Assembly: GCA_016584305.1 (NCBI GenBank)
Contig: JACEEZ010021684.1
Coordinates: 140,001 to 204,000 of the forward strand
Reading direction: 5' to 3'
Length of the DNA stretch: 64,000 nt
Source: Chionoecetes opilio
Taxonomy: Eukaryota; Arthropoda; Malacostraca; Decapoda; Majidae
The notes under the pieces are model-generated. The model did not search any database. It saw only the letters and a list, made by a program, of their open reading frames with translations, and was not told the DNA's origin. The position numbers and the translations under genes were made by a program. The first letter of the stretch is position 1, and the number at the start of each line of letters is the position of its first letter. Shown in pieces: positions 22,190 through 35,700 of this stretch.

Positions 22190-22652
22190 TCATAACGCTA
22201 CATTTATCAATATTAAATTCCATCTGCCATCTGACTGCCCACTCGTTAAGTTTATCTAAGTCTCCCTGCAATATGTTTACGTCAGACTGTGATCCAATAA
22301 TCCTACCTAACTTAGTATCATCAGCAAACTTGCTGATATCACTGCTAATCCCACTATCCAAGTCGTTGATGTAAATCAAAAATAGTAATGGGCCCAAAAC
22401 AGACCCTTGTGGAACTCCACTTGTCACCAGTCCCCATTCAGATTTGGAACCATTAATTGTAACCCTTTGTTGCCTATTACTTAGCCAAGCTCTGATCCAA
22501 TGAAGAACCTTCCCATCTATACCATGAGGCCTAACCTTATTTAAGAGTCGTTCGTGTGGTACTTTGTCAAATGCCTTACTAAAGTCCAGATATATTATAT
22601 CATAATCCTTATCATTATCTGCCGTCTCATAAACTTTCCTATAAAAACTCAA
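22164..22652 (-). CDS. CR1-like RT, palm domain
   Basis: 162 open codons with IYLDFSKAFDKVPHERLLNK (first catalytic Asp), LSNRQQRVTINGSKSEWG, TSGVPQGSVLGPLLFLIYIN and KFADDTKL (FADD box with the two catalytic Asp), then WQMEFNIDKCSVMNVG. All core RT motifs are intact. There is no endonuclease upstream because the copy is 5' truncated. It is part of a dead LINE copy. Confidence 0.88.
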   Translation of the reverse strand: MSFYRKVYETADNDKDYDIIYLDFSKAFDKVPHERLLNKVRPHGIDGKVLHWIRAWLSNRQQRVTINGSKSEWGLVTSGVPQGSVLGPLLFLIYINDLDSGISSDISKFADDTKLGRIIGSQSDVNILQGDLDKLNEWAVRWQMEFNIDKCSVMNVGRKKPW

Positions 22653-22979
22653 TAAATTGGTGAGACATGACCTACCCTAATGACCTAATGACCTAATGGG
22701 ATCATTATTCTTAACCCATCAAAATACATGGGAAAAGAGTACTTTTGACCTCGTACTCAATTACTGGTTGTAAGTACCAATTTACCTTATGGATGAGGAA
22801 CATTTTATTGTTTCGTAATTTTCATTCAGAATTTATACTGCGGCTCCATCAGCACTGGTCTTTTGCCATGTTTGAAGAAACTGACTCTTCTCAAATTCTG
22901 GGTTGCCGACCTCTGGTCTGTACCTTGTGTCAACACTAGGTCAAGTCTTGCTGGTTCGTCATCTCCCCCATATCTTGTG

Positions 22980-23228
22980 TTTTCTGTCACCCATTGAGTC
23001 ATCGTGTTTTCTGTCACCCATTGAGTCATCGTGTTTTCTGTCACCCATTGAGTCATCGTGTTTTCTGTCACCCATTGAGTCATCGTGTTTTCTGTCACCC
23101 ATTGAGTCATCGTGTTTTCTGTCACCCATTGAGTCATCGTGTTTTCTGTCACCCATTGAGTCATCGTGTTTTCTGTCACCCATTGAGTCATCGTGTTTTC
23201 TGTCACCCATTGAGTCATCGTGTTTTCC
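22980..23228. repeat. 27-bp tandem array, 9 copies, in frame in the LINE
   Basis: The unit TCACCCATTGAGTCATCGTG plus TTTTCTG encodes ENTMTQWVT on the minus strand. Copies are identical by eye. A single ENTMTQWVTENT would be expected in the LINE. Confidence 0.97.
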
Positions 23229-23353
23229 ATTGTCAGTTTCAACAATATCTCCCCAAGTATTTTAATTTCCTCCTTCAAATGTCTCCCATTCTACTTCCTT
23301 GCAGTTAAAATCTCCAACCAGCAATAACTTTTTACTATTCTTGATTATATTGT

Positions 23354-23564
23354 TTAACCTTCACACCCAGATCCTTCCTTTGCTATAAAAAAATGTCTGT
23401 TGTCAAGCCATCAAATTACGAAAAGTCACTGAATATACCAAATGAGTTAGTGGACAAGGATACTAAACAGGTCATAGCTATAAAATATTGCTTATAGTCA
23501 CTAAAAAGCATCTAATGGTACCCAAATTATAATGGAAATTACGTTCTGGGTCTCAAGGGGTTAA
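23354..23564. mobile_element. TTAA-type MITE, copy 4
   Basis: TTAA is perfect on both sides. Removing the element and one TTAA gives an unbroken reading VKDLNNIIKNSKK in the LINE, which proves the target duplication. Confidence 0.95.
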
Positions 23565-23867
23565 GTCCTTCACGGTGTCTTGTAATACTTTCTCATGTTC
23601 TTCCTTGTTCCAGGGATTTGTTCTGGGTGGTACACAGGTCGCCACTAGTGTCTGTGTTTCTCTATTTCTCACTTCTATTTGTACACTCACTATTTCAGCT
23701 CTTCCTTCTCCATACTCCACTTTTCTTACCTTCACCCCTAATGTTGTCACTATCAGGGCCGGATTTAGACCTTGGGGGGCCCGGGGCACTTCAGGTTCGG
23801 GGGCCCCTCAACATATAAATTAAATTACATGACAAATATAAAATGAACTAAAATTAATAATCCCCCA

Positions 23868-24627
23868 TCACTGAGGGGCCCCCTGCCTCTCATGCTCTCT
23901 CATGCGTGCTCTCCAAGAATTCTCCAAGTATTCTTTTACACTCTCAATCACATGACTGTCACTCCTCCACTCAGCACACAACCCCAGCAGGTACTCCATC
24001 TCCACTCTCCTGTCTCTCATCTCTCGCCATTCTTCCACTCCGACCTCTCCTACCACTACCTCCAACATCTTTGTTCTAGCATACCCATACCGTTCACATT
24101 CCAGCATCAAGTGCTCCACGGTTTCATCCACTCCTGTCACACACACCACACACACCTTGCTGCCATCATTCTTCCATCTGTACATACGACTATTTACCTC
24201 CAGCGACTTTGTCCTGGCTCTGAAGAGTAGGTCCCCTCCATAGCCACCATCATAGAACCTTTCATACCGTGGCTGGTCCTTTCTCCTGTACCATTCCAGT
24301 GTTGATTTCTCACTCATTCCCCTCAGCCATTCTTCTTTCCCTTTCTCTTCCACTCTCCTATTTATTTCCTTTTTGCATACAGCCATACTCCCATGTCTCA
24401 TCACTCCTGTCACAAACATTCCCAGTTCACCTGTCCATCTTTCCACTTTTACCGAGTCTTTCATCCACTTTCCATACATATTCCAGTCCCAAACCTTGCT
24501 TGCCCATTTGCTGTCATCCATTCGTTGCAGTCTAGCTCTGTACCTCAGTCCTGCCTTTGCTATCCTCTCTCTGAACGTGCTCCATCCCATGTCTCCTCTA
24601 ATCGCTTCCACTGCCACATACCTATCC
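23868..24627 (-). CDS. LINE RT C-terminal region with zinc-finger-like motif
   Basis: About 250 open codons, entered from the TA microsatellite, with no internal stop. It contains GWSTFRERIAKAGLRYRARL, SKWASKVWDWNMYGKWM, RYERFYDGGYGGDLLFRART and CVVCVTGVDETVEHLMLEC, a CxxC...HxxxxC pattern typical of the C terminus of several non-LTR reverse transcriptases. No RT palm is present. It belongs to a LINE family not otherwise seen here, and its right end is lost in the microsatellite. The open frame in a non-autonomous element suggests recent capture or insertion. Confidence 0.7.
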
Positions 24628-24628
24628 C

Positions 24629-24783
<155 letters not shown>

Positions 24784-25127
24784 ATTAAATTATGTATTAA
24801 AGTTATTTAATTATTAAAATTAACTGGGGTGGGGGGGTTCACTGTCTTTTTATGTTCTGATGCCCCCACAGTTTTTTTTATAATAATGAAACTAATTTTT
24901 ATAATTATTTAATTTTTTTATAAAGGAAGTCCTTAGTCTGGGGGGCCCCTCTGGCAGGGGGGCCCGGGGCAATTGCCCCCTTTGCCCTCTTATAAATCCG
25001 GCCCTGGTCACTATCATAACTCCACCACTTCTGTCCCCTCACCACATGTTATATTTGTTGCTTAGTATCACTTGATCTTCCTTTACTAATTTTGTTTCTG
25101 TTAAACACCCAACATCTGGATCTTTCT

Positions 25128-25339
25128 TTAACCCCTTGAGGCCCAGAACGTAATTGCCATTGTAATTTGGGTACCATTAGACTATTTGTAGTGACTATAA
25201 GCAATGTTTTATAGCTATGACCTGTTTAGTATCCTTGTCCACTAACTCATGTGGTATATTCAGTGACTTTTCGTAATTTTATGGCTGACAACAACCAATT
25301 TTTTATAGCCAAGGAAAGATCTGGGCGTGAAGGGGTTAA
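25128..25339. mobile_element. TTAA-type MITE, copy 5
   Basis: Perfect TTAA on both sides. Removing it gives DYLLKKDPDVG in the LINE. Confidence 0.95.
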
Positions 25340-25466
25340 TAAGTAATCTTTTAGTTACAACCTTCTTGGTGTAATTCCATCTATTTCTAATTCTATCTAT
25401 ACATCACTCATTTCTTTTTTTGCATCATATTTCCTCACCCCATTCTCCTGTAGTCTTTTTTCTGTA

Positions 25467-26450
25467 CAGTAAAACCTCTCATATTGGGACTAATTGGGCC
25501 AAGGAGTGGTCCGAGTAATGCAAGGATCCGAATAATGGGGGGATATGTTAAAAAAAAAAATATAATAATAATAATATTCTAGGTGTATATAAATTATATA
25601 GCTAGGAAACTTCGACCCCTAAAAAAAAAAAAAAAAAAAAATTCTAGGTGTCTATAAATTATATAGCTAAGAAATTTCGACCCCTAAAAAAAAAAGAAAG
25701 ATTCTAGGTATATAAATTATATAGCTAGGAAATTTCGACCCCCAAAGAAAAAAAAGAAAATAAATTCTAGGTGTATATAAATTATATAGCTAGGAAATTT
25801 CGACCCCCAAAGAAAAATAATAAAATAAATTCTAGGTGTATATAAATTATATAGCTAGGAAATTTCAACCCCTAAAAAAAAAAAAAAAAAAATTCTAGGT
25901 ATATAAATTATATAGCTAGGAAATTTCGACCCCTAAAAAAAAAAAAAAAAAAAAAAAAAATTCTAGGTGTATATAAATTATATAGCTAGGAAACTTCGAC
26001 CCCTAAAAAAAAAAAAATTCTAGGTATATAAATTATATAGCTAGGAAATTTCGAACCCTAAAAAAAAAAAAAAAAAGAAAAATTCTAGGTGTATATAAAT
26101 TACATGGCTAGGAAATTTCGAACCCTAAAAAAAAAAAATCTAGGCCTATATAAATTATAAAGCTAGGAAATTTCGAACCCTAATAAAAAAATAAAAAAAA
26201 TAAAAAATTCTAGGTATATAAATTATATAGCTAGGAAACTTCGACCCCTAAAAAAAATAAAAAAATAAAAAATATATATTCTAGGCGTATATAAATTACA
26301 TAGCTAGGAAATTCCGACCCCTAAAAAAAAAAAAAAAAAAAAAAAAAATTCTAGGTGTATATAAATTATATAGCTAGGAAATTTCGACCCCTAAAAAAAA
26401 AAAAAAAGTCAGTCCGAATAATGAGGGTCCGAACACGAGAGGGTTTACTG
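25467..26450. mobile_element. pogo-type MITE, copy 6, expanded to 984 bp
   Basis: TA flanks both sides. TIRs CAGTAAAACCTCTCATATTG and CACGAGAGGGTTTACTG. The interior holds about 12 copies of a 60-75-bp block with TATATAGCTAGGAAATTTCG and CCCCTA plus an A run. Other copies have one to five blocks. Confidence 0.95.
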
Positions 26451-26706
26451 TATAGACCACTTTCTCACTCTTTCGTTCAGAACCCTCCAAAAAAATAAGT
26501 TGCATTTCCTTCCTCCGTTCTTTCTTCATTTTTCTGTTTTACTTCTTGGATTTCTTTCAACTTTTTTCGTTATTCTTCATTCAGTGATTTTTTTTTATAT
26601 AGACTTCCCTGAAATCTGCAGTTGATCTCTTTGCAATTTCTTCTGTTGCCGTCTGTGATTTCAGTCTTAGTTTCGTGGGTCTTTCTTTGTCTTGTGCATA
26701 AGGTCC

Positions 26707-29700
26707 CAATCTTACTACTTCTTCCACTACATCTACAAATCTTGCCTCTTCCACTACATCTACAAATCTTACTACTTCTTCCACTACATCTACAAATCTT
26801 ACTACTTCTTCCACTACATCTACAAATCTTACTACTTCTTCCACTACATCTACAAATCTTGCTACTTCTTCCACTACATCTACAAATCTTACTACTTCTT
26901 CCACTACATCTACAAATCTTACTACTTCTTCCACTACATCTACAAATCTTACTACTTCTTCCACTACATCTACAAATCTTACTACTTCCTCCACTACATC
27001 TACAAATCTTACTACTTCTTCCACTACATCTACAAATCTTACTACTTCTTCCACTACATCTACAAATCTTACTACTTCTTCCACTACATCTACAAATCTT
27101 ACTACTTCTTCCACTACATCTACAAATCTTACTACTTCTTCCACTACATCTACAAATCTTACTACTTCTTCCACTACATCTACAAATCTTACTACTTCTT
27201 CCACTACATCTACAAATCTTACTACTTCTTCCACTACATCTACAAATCTTACTACTTCTTCCACTACATCTACAAATCTTACTACTTCTTCCACTACATC
27301 TACAAATCTTACTACTTCTTCCACTACATCTACAAATCTTACTACTTCTTCCACTACATCTACAAATCTTGCCACTTCTTCCACTACATCTACAAATCTT
27401 ACTACTTCTTCCACTACATCTACAAATCTTACTACTTCTTCCACTACATCTACAAATCTTACTACTTCTTCCACTACATCTACAAATCTTACTACTTCTT
27501 CCACTACATCTACAAATCTTACTACTTCTTCCACTACATCTACAAATCTTACTACTTCTTCCACTACATCTACAAATCTTACTACTTCTTCCACTACATC
27601 TACAAATCTTACTACTTCTTCCACTACATCTACAAATCTTACTACTTCTTCCACTACATCTACAAATCTTACTACTTCTTCCACTACATCTACAAATCTT
27701 ACTACTTCTTCCACTACATCTACAAATCTTACTACTTCTTCCACTACATCTACAAATCTTACTACTTCTTCCACTACATCTACAAATCTTACTACTTCTT
27801 CCACTACATCTACAAATCTTACTACTTCCTCCACTACATCTACAAATCTTACTACTTCTTCCACTACATCTACAAATCTTACTACTTCTTCCACTACATC
27901 TACAAATCTTACTACTTCTTCCACTACATCTACAAATCTTACTACTTCTTCCACTACATCTACAAATCTTGCCACTTCTTCCACTACATCTACAAATCTT
28001 ACTACTTCTTCCACTACATCTACAAATCTTGCCACTTCTTCCACTACATCTACAAATCTTACTACTTCTTCCACTACATCTACAAATCTTACTACTTCTT
28101 CCACTACATCTACAAATCTTGCCACTTCTTCCACTACATCTACAAATCTTACTACTTCTTCCACTACATCTACAAATCTTGCCACTTCTTCCACTACATC
28201 TACAAATCTTACTACTTCTTCCACTACATCTACAAATCTTGCCTCTTCTTCCACTACATCTACAAATCTTGCCTCTTCTTCCACTACATCTACAAATCTT
28301 GCCTCTTCTTCCACTACATCTACAAATCTTACTACTTCTTCCACTACATCTACAAATCTTACTACTTCTTCCACTACATCTACAAATCTTACTACTTCTT
28401 CCACTACATCTACAAATCTTACTACTTCTTCCACTACATCTACAAATCTTACTACTTCTTCCACTACATCTACAAATCTTGCCACTTCTTCCACTACATC
28501 TACAAATCTTACTACTTCTTCCACTACATCTACAAATCTTACTACTTCTTCCACTACATCTACAAATCTTACTACTTCTTCCACTACATCTACAAATCTT
28601 GCCTCTTCTTCCACTACATCTACAAATCTTGCTCTTCTTCCACTACATCTACAAATCTTGCCTCTTCTTCCACTACATCTACAAATCTTACTACTTCTTC
28701 CACTACATCTACAAATCTTACTACTTCTTCCACTACATCTACAAATCTTACTACTTCTTCCACTACATCTACAAATCTTACTACTTCTTCCACTACATCT
28801 ACAAATCTTGCCTCTTCTTCCACTACATCTACAAATCTTGCCTCTTCTTCCACTACATCTACAAATCTTACTACTTCTTCCACTACATCTACAAATCTTA
28901 CTACTTCTTCCACTACATCTACAAATCTTACTACTTCTTCCACTACATCTACAAATCTTACTACTTCTTCCACTACATCTACAAATCTTACTACTTCTTC
29001 CACTACATCTACAAATCTTGCCTCTTCTTCCACTACATCTACAAATCTTACTACTTCTTCCACTACATCTACAAATCTTACTACTTCTTCCACTACATCT
29101 ACAAATCTTACTACTTCTTCCACTACATCTACAAATCTTACTACTTCTTCCACTACATCTACAAATCTTGCCACTTCTTCCACTACATCTACAAATCTTA
29201 CTACTTCTTCCACTACATCTACAAATCTTACTACTTCTTCCACTACATCTACAAATCTTGCCACTTCTTCCACTACATCTACAAATCTTACTACTTCTTC
29301 CACTACATCTACAAATCTTACTACTTCTTCCACTACATCTACAAATCTTCACTTCTTCCACTACATCTACAAATCTTGCACTTCTTCCACTACATCTACA
29401 AATCTTACTACTTCTTCCACTACATCTACAAATCTTACTACTTCTTCCACTACATCTACAAATCTTACTACTTCTTCCACTACATCTACAAATCTTACTA
29501 CTTCTCCACTACATCTACAAATCTTACTACTTCTTCCACTACATCTACAAATCTTGCCTCTTCTTCCACTACATCTACAAATCTTACTACTTCTTCCACT
29601 ACATCTACAAATCTTACTACTTCTTCCACTACATCTACAAATCTTGCCACTTCTTCCACTACATCTACAAATCTTACTACTTCTTCCACTACATCTACAA

Positions 29701-32700
29701 ATCTTACTACTTCTTCCACTACATCTACAAATCTTGCCACTTCTTCCACTACATCTACAAATCTTACTACTTCTTCCACTACATCTACAAATCTTACTAC
29801 TTCTTCCACTACATTCTACAAATCTTACTACTTCTTCCACTACATCTACAAATCTTACTACTTCTTCCACTACATCTACAAATCTTACTACTTCTTCCAC
29901 TACATCTACAAATCTTGCCACTTCTTCCACTACATCTACAAATCTTACTACTTCTTCCACTACATCTACAAATCTTACTACTTCTTCCACTACATCTACA
30001 AATCTTGCCACTTCTTCCACTACATCTACAAATCTTACTACTTCTTCCACTACATCTACAAATCTTACCTCTTCTTCCACTACATCTACAAATCTTGCCA
30101 CTTCTTCCACTACATCTACAAATCTTACCTCTTCTTCCACTACATCTACAAATCTTACTACTTCTTCCACTACATCTACAAATCTTGCCACTTCTTCCAC
30201 TACATCTACAAATCTTACTACTTCTTCCACTACATCTACAAATCTTACTACTTCTTCCACTACATCTACAAAATCTTACTAACTACTTCCACTTACATCT
30301 ACAAATCTTACTACTTCTTCCACTACATCTACAAATCTTACTACTTCTTCCACTACATCTACAAATCTTACTACTTCTTCCACTACATCTACAAATCTTG
30401 CCACTTCTTCCACTACATCTACAAATCTTACTACTTCTTCCACTACATCTACAAATCTTGCCACTTCTTCCACTACATCTACAAATCTTACTACTTCTTC
30501 CACTACATCTACAAATCTTACTACTTCTTCCACTACATCTACAAATCTTACTACTTCTTCCACTACATCTACAAATCTTGCCACTTCTTCCACTACATCT
30601 ACAAATCTTACTACTTCTTCCACTACATCTACAAATCTTACTACTTCTTCCACTACATCTACAAATCTTGCCACTTCTTCCACTACATCTACAAATCTTA
30701 CTACTTCTTCCACTACATCTACAAATCTTACTACTTCTTCCACTACATCTACAAATCTTACTACTTCTTCACTACATCTACAAATCTTACTACTTCTTCC
30801 ACTACATCTACAAATCTTACTACTTCTTCCACTACATCTACAAATCTTGCCACTTCTTCCACTACATCTACAAATCTTAACTACTCTTCCACTACATCTA
30901 CAAATCTTGCCACTTCTTCCACTACATCTACAAATCTTACTACTTCTTCCACTACATCTACAAATCTTACTACTTCTTCCACTACATCTACAAATCTTGC
31001 CACTTCTTCCACTACATCTACAAATCTTACTACTTCTTCCACTACATCTACAAATCTTACTACTTCTTTCACTACATCTACAAATCTTACTACTTCTTCC
31101 ACTACATCTACAAATCTTACTACTTCTTCCACTACATCTACAAATCTTACTACTTCTTCCACTACATCTACAAATCTTACTACTTCTTCCACTACATCTA
31201 CAAATCTTACTACTTCTTCCACTACATCTACAAATCTTACTACTTCTTCCACTACATCTACAAATCTTGCCTCTTCTTCCACTACATCTACAAATCTTAC
31301 TACTTCTTCCACTACATCTACAAATCTTACTACTTCTTCCACTACATCTACAAATCTTACTACTTCTTCCACTACATCTACAAATCTTACTACTTCTTCC
31401 ACTACATCTACAAATCTTACTACTTCTTCCACTACATCTACAAATCTTACTACTTCTTCCACTACATCTACAAATCTTGCCTCTTCTTCCACTACATCTA
31501 CAAATCTTACTACTTCTTCCACTACATCTACAAATCTTACTACTTCTTCCACTACATCTACAAATCTTACTACTTCTTCCACTACATCTACAAATCTTGC
31601 CTCTTCTTCCACTACATCTACAAATCTTACTACTTCTTCCACTACATCTACAAATCTTACTACTTCTTCCACTACATCTACAAATCTTACTACTTCTTCC
31701 ACTACATCTACAAATCTTACTACTTCTTCCACTACATCTACAAATCTTACTACTTCTTCCACTACATCTACAAATCTTACTACTTCTTCCACTACATCTA
31801 CAAATCTTACTACTTCTTCCACTACATCTACAAATCTTACTACTTCTTCCACTACATCTACAAATCTTACTACTTCTTCCACTACATCTACAAATCTTAC
31901 TACTTCTTCCACTACATCTACAAATCTTGCTCTTCTTCCACTACATCTACAAATCTTACTACTTCTTCCACTACATCTACAAATCTTACTACTTCTTCCA
32001 CTACATCTACAAATCTTACTACTTCTTCCACTACATCTACAAATCTTACTACTTCTTCCACTACATCTACAAATCTTGCCTCTTCTTCCACTACATCTAC
32101 AAATCTTGCCTCTTCTTCCACTACATCTACAAATCTTGCCTCTTCTTCCACTACATCTACAAATCTTGCCTCTTCTTCCACTACATCTACAAATCTTACT
32201 ACTTCTTCCACTACATCTACAAATCTTACTACTTCTTCCACTACATCTACAAATCTTACTACTTCTTCCACTACATCTACAAATCTTGCCTCTTCTTCCA
32301 CTACATCTACAAATCTTACTACTTCTTCCACTACATCTACAAATCTTACTACTTCTTCCACTACATCTACAAATCTTACTACTTCTTCCACTACATCTAC
32401 AAATCTTACTACTTCTTCCACTACATCTACAAATCTTACTACTTCTTCCACTACATCTACAAATCTTACTACTTCTTCCACTACATCTACAAATCTTACT
32501 ACTTCTTCCACTACATCTACAAATCTTACTACTTCTTCCACTACATCTACAAATCTTACTACTTCTTCCACTACATCTACAAATCTTACTACTTCTTCCA
32601 CTACATCTACAAATCTTGCCTCTTCTTCCACTACATCTACAAATCTTACTACTTCTTCCACTACATCTACAAATCTTACTACTTCTTCCACTACATCTAC

Positions 32701-35700
32701 AAATCTTGCCTCTTCTTCCACTACATCTACAAATCTTACTACTTCTTCCACTACATCTACAAATCTTACTACTTCTTCCACTACATCTACAAATCTTACT
32801 ACTTCTTCCACTACATCTACAAATCTTACTACTTCTTCCACTACATCTACAAATCTTACTACTTCTTCCACTACATCTACAAATCTTACTACTTCTTCCA
32901 CTACATCTACAAATCTTACTACTTCTTCCACTACATCTACAAATCTTACCTCTTCTTCCACTACATCTACAAATCTTGCCACTTCTTCCACTACATCTAC
33001 AAATCTTACCTCTTCTTCCACTACATCTACAAATCTTACTACTTCTTCCACTACATCTACAAATCTTGCCACTTCTTCCACTACATCTACAAATCTTACT
33101 ACTTCTTCCACTACATCTACAAATCTTACTACTTCTTCCACTACATCTACAAATCTTACTACTTCTTCCACTACATCTACAAATCTTACTACTTCTTCCA
33201 CTACATCTACAAATCTTACTACTTCTTCCACTACATCTACAAATCTTACTACTTCTTCCACTACATCTACAAATCTTGCCACTTCTTCCACTACATCTAC
33301 AAATCTTACTACTTCTTCCACTACATCTACAAATCTTGCCACTTCTTCCACTACATCTACAAATCTTACTACTTCTTCCACTACATCTACAAATCTTACT
33401 ACTTCTTCCACTACATCTACAAATCTTACTACTTCTTCCACTACATCTACAAATCTTGCCACTTCTTCCACTACATCTACAAATCTTACTACTTCTTCCA
33501 CTACATCTACAAATCTTACTACTTCTTCCACTACATCTACAAATCTTGCCACTTCTTCCACTACATCTACAAATCTTACTACTTCTTCCACTACATCTAC
33601 AAATCTTACTACTTCTTCCACTACATCTACAAATCTTACTACTTCTTCCACTACATCTACAAATCTTACTACTTCTTCCACTACATCTACAAATCTTACT
33701 ACTTCTTCCACTACATCTACAAATCTTGCCACTTCTTCCACTACATCTACAAATCTTACTACTTCTTCCACTACATCTACAAATCTTGCCACTTCTTCCA
33801 CTACATCTACAAATCTTACTACTTCTTCCACTACATCTACAAATCTTACTACTTCTTCCACTACATCTACAAATCTTGCCACTTCTTCCACTACATCTAC
33901 AAATCTTACTACTTCTTCCACTACATCTACAAATCTTACTACTTCTTTCACTACATCTACAAATCTTACTACTTCTTCCACTACATCTACAAATCTTACT
34001 ACTTCTTCCACTACATCTACAAATCTTACTACTTCTTCCACTACATCTACAAATCTTACTACTTCTTCCACTACATCTACAAATCTTACTACTTCTTCCA
34101 CTACATCTACAAATCTTACTACTCTCTTCCACTACATCTACAAATCTTGCCTCTTCTTCCACTACATCTACAAATCTTACTACTTCTTCCACTACATCTA
34201 CAAATCTTACTACTTCTTCCACTACATCTACAAATCTTACTACTTCTTCCACTACATCTACAAATCTTACTACTTCTTCCACTACATCTACAAATCTTAC
34301 TACTTCTTCCACTACATCTACAAATCTTACTACTTCTTCCACTACATCTACAAATCTTGCCTCTTCTTCCACTACATCTACAAATCTTACTACTTCTTCC
34401 ACTACATCTACAAATCTTACTACTTCTTCCACTACATCTACAAATCTTACTACTTCTTCCACTACATCTACAAATCTTGCCTCTTCTTCCACTACATCTA
34501 CAAATCTTACTACTTCTTCCACTACATCTACAAATCTTACTACTTCTTCCACTACATCTACAAATCTTACTACTTCTTCCACTACATCTACAAATCTTAC
34601 TACTTCTTCCACTACATCTACAAATCTTACTACTTCTTCCACTACATCTACAAATCTTACTACTTCTTCCACTACATCTACAAATCTTACTACTTCTTCC
34701 ACTACATCTACAAATCTTACTACTTCTTCCACTACATCTACAAATCTTACTACTTCTTCCACTACATCTACAAATCTTACTACTTCTTCCACTACATCTA
34801 CAAATCTTGCCTCTTCTTCCACTACATCTACAAATCTTACTACTTCTTCCACTACATCTACAAATCTTACTACTTCTTCCACTACATCTACAAATCTTAC
34901 TACTTCTTCCACTACATCTACAAATCTTACTACTTCTTCCACTACATCTACAAATCTTGCCTCTTCTTCCACTACATCTACAAATCTTGCCTCTTCTTCC
35001 ACTACATCTACAAATCTTGCCTCTTCTTCCACTACATCTACAAATCTTGCCTCTTCTTCCACTACATCTACAAATCTTACTACTTCTTCCACTACATCTA
35101 CAAATCTTACTACTTCTTCCACTACATCTACAAATCTTACTACTTCTTCCACTACATCTACAAATCTTGCCTCTTCTTCCACTACATCTACAAATCTTAC
35201 TACTTCTTCCACTACATCTACAAATCTTACTACTTCTTCCACTACATCTACAAATCTTACTACTTCTTCCACTACATCTACAAATCTTACTACTTCTTCC
35301 ACTACATCTACAAATCTTACTACTTCTTCCACTACATCTACAAATCTTACTACTTCTTCCACTACATCTACAAATCTTACTACTTCTTCCACTACATCTA
35401 CAAATCTTACTACTTCTTCCACTACATCTACAAATCTTACTACTTCTTCCACTACATCTACAAATCTTACTACTTCTTCCACTACATCTACAAATCTTAC
35501 TACTTCTTCCACTACATCTACAAATCTTACTACTTCTTCCACTACATCTACAAATCTTGCCTCTTCTTCCACTACATCTACAAATCTTACTACTTCTTCC
35601 ACTACATCTACAAATCTTACTACTTCTTCCACTACATCTACAAATCTTGCCTCTTCTTCCACTACATCTACAAATCTTACTACTTCTTCCACTACATCTA

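Larger units (their letters stand above)
21430..22672 (-). mobile_element. CR1-like LINE (family B), 5'-truncated
   Basis: It covers the RT from a YRKVYETADND segment at the right end to the 3' tail (GGTAGTTCCTGTCACC, AAGGAAGCTACAAGAGGC, then AAGAACATAAGAA) near 21430. It is nested in the hAT element at 20529. Tails of the same family recur at 7780, 43029-44046 and 55550. Confidence 0.9.
20529..22915. mobile_element. hAT-type element, 2387 bp, non-autonomous
   Basis: A perfect 8-bp duplication GTCTGTAC (20521-20528, 22916-22923) flanks ends CAGCGGTGGGCAACC and the inverse CAGAGGTCGGCAACC. An 8-bp duplication with CAG ends is the hAT signature. About 100 bp at 20910-21010 are inverted at 22690-22795 (ACCAGTAATTGAGTACGAGG), so the ancestor was a palindromic element. 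It was later filled by a CR1 copy and a 15-bp array. Removing it joins LINE codons LVLTQGTD and LATEINYG. Confidence 0.92.
22916..23753 (-). pseudogene. LINE family A: AP endonuclease, with array and MITE
   Basis: The minus strand gives LGVKVRKVEYGEGRAEIVSV, RETQTLVATCVPPRTNPWN and EKVLQDTVKDL, then across a TTAA MITE NNIIKNSKKLLLVGDFNCKE and VEWETFE, then nine copies of a 9-residue unit, then RYGGDDEPARLDLVLTQGTD. VGDFN is the endonuclease motif with catalytic Asp and Asn, and ARLDLVLT leads toward the C-terminal part. Apart from the array the frame is nearly clean. Confidence 0.88.
25007..26706 (-). pseudogene. LINE family A: EN start and upstream region
   Basis: The minus strand gives GPYAQDKERPTKLRLKSQTA, EEIAKRSTADFREVYIKK (26706-26580), an E/K-rich stretch with stops (26579-26451), then across a pogo copy and a TTAA MITE DYLLKKDPDVGCLTETKLVK and GDRSGGVMIVT (25127-25007). 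LTETKL is the catalytic Glu motif of the endonuclease. The RLGPYAQDK part is the conserved region upstream of the endonuclease in this family (recalled pattern). The 30-bp satellite begins directly after it. Confidence 0.8.
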
